From Mactra quadrangularis (lineage: Eukaryota > Mollusca > Bivalvia > Venerida > Mactridae), in assembly GCA_025267735.1 (NCBI GenBank), contig CM046303.1, positions 52,903,403 through 52,967,402 on the forward strand: a stretch of 64,000 bases of DNA. Reading direction: 5' to 3'. Both the position numbers and the translations under genes were made by a program. Below, one piece after another: positions 10,661 through 19,525 of the stretch. The notes beneath the pieces were generated by a model, which worked only from the letters and a program-made list of their open reading frames with translations, did no database searches and was not told the origin of the DNA. Every line of letters starts with the position of its first letter. The stretch's first letter is position 1.

Positions 10661-12693
10661 AACATACGTTACTGTCGCCATCTCAATTTTCTGACTTTGA
10701 GCGCAGACTACGAAGAATAGGCACATAAGGTAGTCTTAATGCACTTGTTTTTTAACACATACAACGTTCCTGTATGTAAGAATAAGTTTTTTATCTTGCT
10801 CCTCAGAAATATAAACTTACAGACAGCTCTTAAACTTTGTCGCCAAGAGTGTGGTAACATACGTGACCGTGAAAAAAAGTCCATTTTTTAAAAATTTCGA
10901 AACGATATTATAATTGTAAAATATATAAAATCATAAGATCAGATATGAATATACATGAAATAGAAACGATTGTCATTAAGTATTCACAGGCATTTCAATA
11001 ATCATCACATTTTACCAAAATTTTCGGGTAGACTTTTAAGAATGAAACATACGTGACCATGGTTTTTCAACTAATGGTAAATATCTTAGTTTAATTAATG
11101 TTTTCTAATTAATTATTCTTATGAACACTTCATTTTAGGATAACTACTTTTGTCATTCCTCAGGATCGTCTAGAGATACTGCTGTCTAAAGTATCAAATG
11201 TAACATACGTGATGTAACATACGTTACCGTTAAAATGATAAACCGATCTTACAATGTGGCAAAAGGTTGAACGATGACATTACCTCATTGCAAAATATAC
11301 GACATCATCAACCAAGCTGAAAAAAACTTGAAATTGCGTGCCTCTCAATGGCGTTGACAAATTAATGAGTCTGAAGATTTTTTAACCATAGCATGCAATG
11401 CAAGCATTAAATCCTACGTAGCAATACTCAAATAAATGCTTTTTGCAAATTATTTGCTACTTCAATACTTACAAGATGTTAACAAATCTGATTTATTCGT
11501 TCTTTTTTGCTTCTTTTTCAATAAGACATGGTTTTGTGAATTGAAACATACGTTACGTTTGGTAACGTATGTTTCATATCAAATGTATCTTAGTTGATGA
11601 TTGTTTGTTTACTTGTTTCACTATGTTTCGCTTAATTTTTGGAACTCCAAACGTTCAAGTTCTGATTGTTTCTTTTACATCCTGTCTTTAAGTGTAAAGG
11701 AACACAGGACGTCAGTCAAATTCAACAGCAGCGCAAAAACCTTTATAAACATACGTTACCACAGGCTGTTGTAATTCCTGACGACACAGACAACATATAT
11801 CAGAATTCATTTTTGTCAAAGATGAACTAGAATACGTCGCGGAAGATTTTGTTTCAGAACTATTTAAGGGAACATGGCACATTGCTACAAATCGATAATG
11901 ATAAGGAAGCAAACACATCGATCATGAAACAGCGCCAAGCTTCATCCAATGGCAAACCTATGAGGCTGTAATTTTGGTGACAAATGATTTGTTTTATGAA
12001 ATAAGTGTGCCAATACCTCATGGAATGTCTAGGAGAATGTTGCAATTTTTACTTCAATTGTATATTTAAGTGAATTACTATGTGAACTTTGAATACAATT
12101 TAACTGTTTTGATTTTTTGAGACTAATTCGTAACTTTTTTACCTCTTAATTTTAAATTTGTTTTTACTTAATTTTGAAGGCAAACCTTTTAACATTATAT
12201 AGATATGACATAGTACATAGAAAATAGTTAGTGCTACCATTTAAATTTTTAAACTGTTGTACTGGGTGTGACTGATAACACTGGGGTATGATAGTTAAAA
12301 TAGTGTTGTTGTAACATACGTTACTAACTAGTTATTTATTTAGACGTTCATGATTATGAATTTTTCAGTGAGTAAAGTATACAAACTATTAAAATGTATT
12401 CAGAAATGTTGATTTTTTACGGCCATTGTACTTTAGTTCTCTTTGAACTTTGTTCCATGTTGGAAAGTCATTGTATCAATGGTCATTAATCTATTTTTTG
12501 TAATTTGCATACGTTGATCCAAGTTTTAAGTCATATTTGAGCAATTTTGTGTTCTGAATTTATCGTTTTGAAGTATGTATTTCAAGTACCAACCCCTTGC
12601 CTTCTTATAATTGCTTAAATTATAGACAAACATACAAAACCAGACCAAGAATATGCGTTTTATTAGTGTGTTCCGTAAAGAAACATACGTTAC
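10661..12693. repeat. Cluster of ten AACATACGTKAY 12-mers
   Basis: Exact sites on the plus strand: 10661-10672, 10856-10867 (GTGAC form), 11046-11057 (GTGAC form), 11202-11213 (GTGAT form), 11216-11227, 11545-11556, 11748-11759, 12313-12324 and 12682-12693; on the minus strand 11562-11573. Seven of the ten are the exact form AACATACGTTAC (including the minus one). Flanking sequence is not conserved beyond one or two bases, so the 12-mer itself is the repeated unit. I found no copy elsewhere in the window. What it does is unknown: protein-binding sites, subterminal repeats of a transposon and a decayed satellite are all possible. Confidence 0.9.
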
Positions 12694-12855
12694 TATAGAA
12701 AATATGTGCTTGTATTCAAATATGTGTAAAATTTTATTTAGTCCGAGATTGTTCAAACCCTTGCATAATATCAAGCCTCATACATACAACAACTTGTAAA
12801 ATCAGTCAAAACAAAAATAGACAGAACTTTATTTTTTGCATTTTTCAAATCTTAA

Positions 12856-13052
12856 TTGTCCCATCTTATTGAATATCAGCGTAAAGCTGAATATGCTCAA
12901 ATAACTAACGCCTCACAAATTGCCGGTCATGGTTTCGAACCATGTTCTGACAATGATTTTATTCGTGTGATTGCAAGCAGAGAAGAAGGTATAGAACAAA
13001 TAAATTCCAGAAAAGATGGTTCGGTGAACTGTGCGCCTCAAATGAATTTTGC
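12856..13052 (+). CDS. Possible orphan exon, function unknown
   Basis: An open frame with balanced amino-acid use (for example AEYAQITNASQIAGHGFEPC and REEGIEQINSRKDGSVNCAP) ends at GAAAAG followed by GTGAGTAAA, a strong splice donor at 13053. The open frame begins right after a TAA at 12853-12855, and no good acceptor with a polypyrimidine tract and AG lies inside it. It would have to be a relic exon that lost its acceptor, or chance. The donor-terminated frame is what sets it apart from the surrounding spurious frames. No domain recognised. Confidence 0.25.
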
Positions 13053-13329
13053 TATTGAAAAGGTGAGTAAATATATGTTATACGTATCTAATTGCTATAA
13101 TCTTAGTTTGAAGTTAGCTGATCACCGTGAAAGCCGGTTGTGTATGATAATTAAAATGTAAGCCAAAATCATAATAGTGTTCCAACAATTAAAGCCCCTA
13201 TATCAAAAGTAACACTGGTTTTTTTACTGCAAAGAAAATAGACTTTTATCTATTTTAAACACCTCTTTTGAACAAGAATTTTTTTTAATTAAATGCAAAT
13301 ATTGCTTAGATATTACGTGTTATTTATTG
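13053..13329. other. Spacer
   Basis: No feature supported between the candidate exon donor and the next repeat. Confidence 0.4.
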
Positions 13330-13735
13330 TATTTCAAAGTGAAAGTAGATGAAACCGAAAGTAGAATTTGTTCGTCAATAATTGAAACAATAGTTTTGAT
13401 CACAGTATGTTAAAGATGAAGTATTATTAGATAAAAACCTTACTTCGAATTACATAATTAAGCTTTAAAACTATTTTGGATCAGGTATATTAAACATTCG
13501 CATATAATGAATATAGTGCACTCTTATACAAGTACCCCACTTTTTTAAGAATTGGACACTTTGTCAAACTCAAATTTAGACAGCAGAATGGTTTGAACTG
13601 TTAATTGTGTCTTTAATGCATGTTATATTTTGATAAATTCATGGTTGTAAAACAGTTTTAAGGCTTTTGTTAATGAATATATCTTCATATAGTGGCTTTA
13701 AAAACAGCTATAAAAGCGCCCGAGATTTATTCCTT
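13330..13735 (+). repeat. Diverged member of repeat family R
   Basis: Order of landmarks shared with 25385-26110: GTGAAAGTAGATGAAACCGAAAGTAGA-like, TTTTGATCAC, CGAATTACATAAT-AA, TTTTGGATCA.GTATAT, GACACTTTGTCAAAC, TGTCTTTAATGCATGTTATATTTTGAT and AATGAATATATCTTCATAT. The copy is strongly diverged. No coding capacity and no recognised termini. Confidence 0.5.
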
Positions 13736-14387
13736 AGCAACACAGTTGGTAAATAAAACGAAATAACATTATAGTCATTGTTCACAAATTTAAAAGCCTA
13801 TTGATTTTAAAACAACAATAATTACTTAAACCTAAAAATAGTTTATATGTATGTCTGTTGGCTCTTTTATTCATTTCTTAGGTATTAAAACATTATCTTG
13901 AGAGCCGTATAAAAAACTAAAATAGAAACAGCTTAGTTCAAGTACCTCTTCAAATTCTCTCATAAAACAGTATATATTGTAACAAAAATATTACAATAGG
14001 TAATTTCTTTTGTATTAGATACAAAGAAACTTATTTATTCTAACGTAATTGTTAGACGATTGCGTCATGTTTGAGAAAACTATTATCCGTGAGAAAATTC
14101 TAGTGAAATGGATCCATGTTCAGTTAAAAGTGGGTTAATTATAAATATACAATACCAATTTGGAATCAAACAATGATAAGAACAATTTTTTACTATCGTA
14201 TATGCACCTCGTAGGTCAGACCATTGTCGGGAACCATACAAACACTCAAGAAATTATGAAGCTCAGCGTAATTAATTTATACGGGGTGGTTTCTCATAAT
14301 AAGCGCAGATTTTAATGTGGGTTCTCATTTAGATATCACGCTGATTTAACACTTGATATTTCTGGGGAACTTAGTTAAGGACATCTA
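13736..14387. other. Anonymous AT-rich spacer
   Basis: No gene or repeat supported. Confidence 0.45.
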
Positions 14388-14864
14388 ATGCTACAGTCCC
14401 ATAAACATAAAAGTAGCCATGAGGGCACCGTTCGGGCGCCGTGCGATCAAGCTCCGTAGAGACCCGTACGAAATCTTGCGTACCCGTATACGGACTGTCA
14501 CTCTTTACAATGTACCAGTGTCCGTGAGATGAGCCCAGGATACACGTATCAGTTTCAAAGTCAAATAGTGAACAAAACCGTAGCCGAGAATGGATTAAAC
14601 ATGCATATCTTCCAGCTACGGCTCCGTACGGGTGTGTTGTTTTGTACCATGTGCGTACCGTCACCTTAATACGCAAAGCTTCCCACAGCCTACGACTGTC
14701 TGCACGTACGGGTCCGATGCATATCTTCCAGCTACGGCTCCGTACGGGTGTGTTGTTTTGTACCATGTACGTACCTTCACCTTAACACGCAAAGCTTCCC
14801 ACAGCCTACGACTGTCTGCACGTGCGGGTCCGCAACAAGCCGCGATTTTATGGGACTGAGGCAT
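14388..14864 (+). mobile_element. TA-flanked MITE with internal tandem duplication
   Basis: Termini are ATGCTACAGTCCCATAAA (left) and the complement of ATGCCTCAGTCCCATAAA (right), flanked by TA at 14386-14387 and 14865-14866. This is the Tc1/mariner pattern. The 477-bp element is GC-richer than its surroundings. About 119 bp is duplicated in tandem inside it: the segment beginning GCATATCTTCCAGCTACGGC at 14602 recurs at 14718 with a few substitutions. Apparent open frames of 131, 75 and 67 codons on both strands are produced by this GC-rich repeat and are not genes. No transposase is encoded. Confidence 0.8.
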
Positions 14865-15754
14865 TATTTACATCCATACAGATTCTTTCATGAACTATAA
14901 AAGAGCAGTATCACAGAATGATCACTTTGGACCAATGACGTGTGATCAAGCTCTATTATTGTCGTCAATAAGTTAAAGCCAAGGACTATGGTCAAATGAT
15001 CTACAACAGCAACTAGTGACGTAGATAAAATGTTTGTTTCAATGTAATCAATGACTGATAATAAATTACATAAATTAACATAAAATGAAATAACTACTAT
15101 TTGTTCTGCTAAAAAACTTCCCCATTGACCTGTTTTAGTTTTGATTGTTAACTTTGAATCAGAGTATAATTACGCGACTCCTATGTTATATAGATAGTTG
15201 GCTTTTAGATTGCACCAATGTATGCATTCTTACAGGTCTGCCATCAAATCTCAGACAAATTCATGCATTACTGACAGAGATAAATTATGTAAATAAATTG
15301 ATACAGTCTACGTAACATTTCATAATTATGTAATAATGGCAAGTGCATGTTTATGCTATTATAATTTGATAGACATCGTCTGCACTTATCTTTTCACAGA
15401 AATACCTTGGTAATAATGCATATTCTGCAAATATTTTGACATATTTTGTTGTGTAAAAATTAGCAGACATAAATCCAGACAGGTGAGATAACAGTGTAAA
15501 TGAATATCGATGATCCTGAAATTCCTGAAATTTTATTTCATTCGCATATAATAATTTGATTGGTTTATAGTGTTTCTCAAGAACGTACTTCATACCACGT
15601 GGTCTAAGTCAATAAATAATACCTATAACTATTATATGAAATTTTCATTTTAAAATAGTTTAGCATCGCCATGATTCAAATTAAAAAACTGTAAGCCTCT
15701 GTAATCAGTACATACATACGGAAATGAGATTGAGACGCTAGTTTTTTAGGTATT
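14865..15754. other. AT-rich spacer, no supported gene
   Basis: No gene or repeat supported. An 80-codon minus-strand frame at 15351-15593 shows no motif. Confidence 0.45.
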
Positions 15755-15900
15755 GTCCGTTTTTTCTCAACAGTTACTGTCAAGACATGAATAATTTCAC
15801 GGTGACTTCGTGCCCTTTGTCTAACACTCGTGATATTAAGATAGTGGGTAATCCTCCACCGTGAAATTATTCAAACTTCGACAGTTGGGAAAAAACGGAC
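15755..15900. mobile_element. Foldback element with ~45-50 bp inverted arms
   Basis: Both ends start GTCCGTTTTTTC reading inward (15755-15766 and complement at 15889-15900). The arms stay matched through a TGAATAATTTCACGGTG segment (about 15788 onward on the left and 15858-15874 on the right), with one small indel of about 6 bases between. The arms enclose about 45-50 bases. This is a short foldback MITE or a structured relic. No clear target duplication was found. Confidence 0.65.
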
Positions 15901-15949
15901 TTTTAGTTGTAGGTCACGGCTCTCCACGGTTGGTATTATTATAATTATG

Positions 15950-16195
15950 GGTGAATTTAACGGCGTAACAACACGTTTAATACGCCGGTCAACCTACTCA
16001 CTGTAGATTTCTCGATTTAACTGTTAACCAATAACTTATAGTGCTACAGTGCCTGACAGCTGCCCTACATGATTAAGGATTAGTGGTAGGAGTAAACATT
16101 GTCATAGATATTGTTTCATGACCAAGCTCTACGAAAGTAAGCCCAGTCCATGAATCGACCAGAAGATTCGAGCAAGCCGTGCGGCTGCATAATTA
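15950..16195 (-). mobile_element. tRNA-derived SINE, family 1, minus copy
   Basis: On the minus strand the head contains GGTCGATTCA (box B-like, near 16150-16160), followed by the family body (GAGCTTGGTCATGAAACA, AGTGAGTAGGTTGACCGGCG) and an ending of TTACGCCGTTAAATTC near 15950-15970. It aligns over its full length with the copy at 2611-2903. Confidence 0.65.
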
Positions 16196-17739
16196 GTGTA
16201 TAACTACACAATTAACATTAGTTTCTAGATAATTCAGTCAGTCTCCTTCAGGTTAGTGACTTTAATTCTAAAATAAATTCCATTTTTACATTTAATGGTG
16301 GTTAAAAGCTTAAATATGCCAATATAATGATATCACTTAATACAAATAGAATTACGTAGAATTAAACTGAACTTTGAAATGATCATGTTATGTTGAAGTT
16401 TTAAGCTTCTTGGTATTAGACACGAAGTCAGTGGTAATTAGAATTCAAACAAAAGTTTCTGTGAATAACTTGACAGTTTTATGATATTAACACTGTTGTA
16501 CGCACATGTGTCTTTTCACATACACTGCCATCCAAAAGTTCTTTCACACATCCAAAACTAACTTATAGTGCGTACAAAATAACAAAACGTGTTTGGGTTA
16601 ACATTAAAAATGAAACAATCCATTCCAGAGGTACGCAGTATTAAAAATAAAAGTTGTGTATAGTTTGTTTTAACAAAATTAGCATGGTGGATAAACCACC
16701 ACCCATTGGTCGATCATGCTTGTGACCGCTTTACCGTTACACCAATAAGACACTTATAAAACATATTAAAATTATATATTTTATTGCCATCCTGAGCATC
16801 CCCTGTCGTGGATTAGTTCATTGCATTTTTATATAAATAGTGTTTTTTTGTACGCACTATATTACTAAGTAGAATTTCACGAAGTTGTGTTAAAGGAGAA
16901 TATAAAAGAAGTGTATTTAAAAATGCCCCATTATTTTGCTTTGAAAATCAGTAGACTTGGTTTTCATGGACATGAAATTCCAAAAGAAATGTTTAAATCT
17001 ATGTTGCAAAACATTTGGCCACAGTTTTGGACGCTCATCAATAAATATAGCTGTTACCTATTAATGAATTAATCTGCTTTCGAAATGCTGTTTCTTTTTA
17101 AAAAAATATTAGTATGATTAATAGATCTATTAGGTATAGAAAAGTTTATCTAAACCTCAACAAGGATATAATGGCGGCGTAGTTCTTTGCGCTGTTAAGG
17201 AACTTTTTGAGAGCAGTATACATGTGTACTCGTAGCATCATTAAAAACCAATGCCTTGATATTAAAATATATTAAAAAAAGCTTCAAAAGAAGGGGGAAA
17301 TGACCTGACCTAACATTTATATTAATTACATAAATGAAAATATTAATAAGAGATACGTGTTGTAATACGATGATTCAATTTATCTTAAAAATATATATTT
17401 AGATTTGACTTATTTAAACGAGTACAACGAAGTAAGGATATATGCGCAATACTTTTATGTTTCTAGTTGAGAAAAATGAATAAACATATAAACAAAGTCG
17501 TTCGAGTTAAAAATTTTGTAACGTGTTTGACACTTTTAAAAAAAAATGTATTTATGGTCTGCGCTTCGAAACTATGAAACTTCGTAGACTGAAGAGTTAT
17601 ATTTAATCCTTTGAATAGTGTGGTAAAAGTGCCATCAGCGTATAAGTATATTTGTACGTCACATAGTAACAATTCTATATTTAGTGGTCTACTAAATGCG
17701 GTTGTGGCCCTTGTATACATGTATATGTATATATATGGT
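16196..17739. other. AT-rich spacer with a tRNA-like relic
   Basis: A minus-strand tRNA-like stretch lies at about 16675-16752 (reading GGTGTAACGGTAAAGC for the A region and GGTTTATCC for the B region). The arms do not fold as an intact tRNA, so it is best seen as a SINE head relic. Open frames at 16887-17072 and 17463-17720 have no recognisable motif. Confidence 0.4.
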
Positions 17740-17925
17740 GTTTGAAAACCACAGGAAGGTCACATGACATAACGCTGTGTTACTAAGCATATATCATCGA
17801 CAGAGAAAGAATGAAGAATAGCCGTGGAAAACGCATCATGACCAATCTTGTGTTTAGGTCTCACCTAGGAATCAACCTACAATCCCTAGATCCAGTCCTG
17901 TCAGGGTCTCTACCCACTGAGCTAC
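17740..17925 (-). mobile_element. SINE family 1, 3' part, interrupted by the LTR element
   Basis: Read on the minus strand, a box A (TAGCTCAGTGGGTAGAG), a box B-like GGTTGATTCC and the family body (GGTCATGATGCGTTTTCCAC, GGCTATTCTTCATTC) are present. The first bases of its tRNA-like head lie beyond the LTR retrotransposon at 23191 onward (CGTCCGGGTAGC on the minus strand). The insertion therefore split the SINE within box A, duplicating GCTAC. Confidence 0.7.
17921..17925. repeat. 5-bp target site duplication GCTAC (left)
   Basis: Identical to GCTAC at 23191-23195 on the other side of the LTR element. A 5-bp duplication is normal for Ty3/gypsy-type integration. Confidence 0.92.
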
Positions 17926-19251
17926 TGTCACAAAACTGCCAACGTCTTAATAATTTATAGATAAATTGTGGGATACTCTCATTATTCTGTCGAGAAACAA
18001 GCACCAGGATCACCTGTAAAAATAAATCTGGCATGAATACCAGCCCAGAAACAAACCGTTGCTGTCTTAATTTTCATTTTTATGTTTTCATTAGTAGTCC
18101 CACAATACCATTTACTATTAATTTTACATCTTGGATGCCAGTCACTTTAATGATTTATATCCAAAACAATTGACCCTTTAGATAAAAGATCTTAGTCCAG
18201 GCGTCCTTTGTGGTGTGAAAAGTTCTTGCAAAGGAGGGTCCGTGAGTAGGCATTCATTCTGCAATCCACCATCAGGCAGAACAGAACGTTAGTTAGTAGA
18301 GTGTCGGTCGAGTGTGAAATTGGGAGAATTTTAGATATATTTGAAAAGGATATTGTGTATTTGGCAACGTAAGTGTTACTACTTTTACCTGTCCATAATA
18401 TAATTTGAGAGCCATCAGTTTTTTTTATGTATTTGGATCTTAATTAATTGTTGTTACATTTTTCTTCAATTAAATGCACTCTGTTTAACGGATCTTATAT
18501 TAGGATAACCGTTAGTTAATATTTTTGCCATTTTAATGATGTTACAATATTTGACGAACATTGTATTTTAATGTTTAATGAGAGTACTGTATTCTTTAAT
18601 CGTTTATGTGCACCAATTATGCGTTCTTTCATTAGGTGTTCGTTTATATGATTCTCTTATCAAATACAAATTGAGTATTCTTTTACGCTTTACTCTTTGT
18701 TCAGCGAATATGTATTGTAATGATGAGTCGGAGGTTTGTTCTTTGTCAGAGATATTATTTGGAGGTTGTTGGTTTGATTTTAGGTAGCTTGGAGAGCGGG
18801 GAATTGAAGGTTGAGATAAAAGAAAACATCCACGTCGAAAAGCCTTAGAAGATAAAAGTTGGAACTATAAAATGACATTTTGATGCGAAATCATATAGTT
18901 GTTGGCGACTTAATTCATTAGTAAATAATTATAAAGTGACATTTTAATGTGAAATCATTCTATCAAGTAATTCGTGACTTAACTCATTAGTAAATAATTA
19001 AGTAGATTATAGACCAATCGTCTAGTAATTTCATTTGCTCATCATAAAGCATGTTTTTTATTCTACTTCTTTTATGACCATATTTTTTGTGTATTTCATG
19101 ATTATTATATAATTATAAATTTGGATTAATTGTTAAATTGACTTTGGTCTTTCTTCCAAACAAGTCCCTTAATCTATAGGGCAAATAACCTGCATATGTC
19201 CGGAATCTGTATCTATGCTGTATTAGTTTATTTTCTCAGATATCCGTGACA
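17926..19251 (+). repeat. 5' LTR
   Basis: Starts TGTCACAAAACTGCC and ends ATATCCGTGACA. Compared with the 3' LTR it has A for C near 17953, T for G near 18569, lacks 26 bp after about 19049 and has one extra T in the following T-run. An AATAAA lies at 18021-18026. It contains a 69-codon frame (18578-18787) that is repeated exactly in the 3' LTR simply because the LTRs are almost identical. Confidence 0.93.
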
Positions 19252-19257
19252 TAAAAC

Positions 19258-19275
19258 TGGCGATCTCGGCAGGAC
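19258..19275 (+). promoter_or_regulatory. Primer binding site candidate
   Basis: TGGCGATCTCGGCAGGAC begins six bases after the 5' LTR end. A TGG start pairs with the CCA end of a tRNA; the primer would end GTCCTGCCGAGATCGCCA. The tRNA identity could not be determined by eye. Confidence 0.7.
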
Positions 19276-19525
19276 TTGTTTGTTTAAAAAGGAATACCAA
19301 AGTTCTAAATTAATGTACTGATGTATCAATTACTGTAATCGCTGTTTATTTTTGTAACATCTGGGAGCCTGTTAACTATCAGTATTTTGTTCCGGTCAAG
19401 TAAGGTTAATTGCATTTTAAGTGTAGTAAATTTCTAGGAAAGTAGGGTTGCTTATTTTGCTTGTTGAGATTTTTATTTTGAGGGTTTTTTTTTTTTAGGA
19501 TTAATAAACCATTTAATTAGAAAGA

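Noticed and set aside
14371..14864. Overlapping 131, 75 and 67 codon frames on both strands
   Set aside because: They lie inside a MITE and owe their openness to its GC-rich internal duplication; the partner MITE at 43878 gives different frames.
16675..16752. Possible tRNA gene on the minus strand
   Set aside because: A and B regions are recognisable, but acceptor and anticodon stems do not pair, so it is more likely a SINE head relic.
18578..18787. 69-codon frame repeated exactly at 22492-22701, suggesting a conserved LTR gene
   Set aside because: The two copies are in the two LTRs of one young insertion, so identity is expected without selection. Composition is not protein-like.
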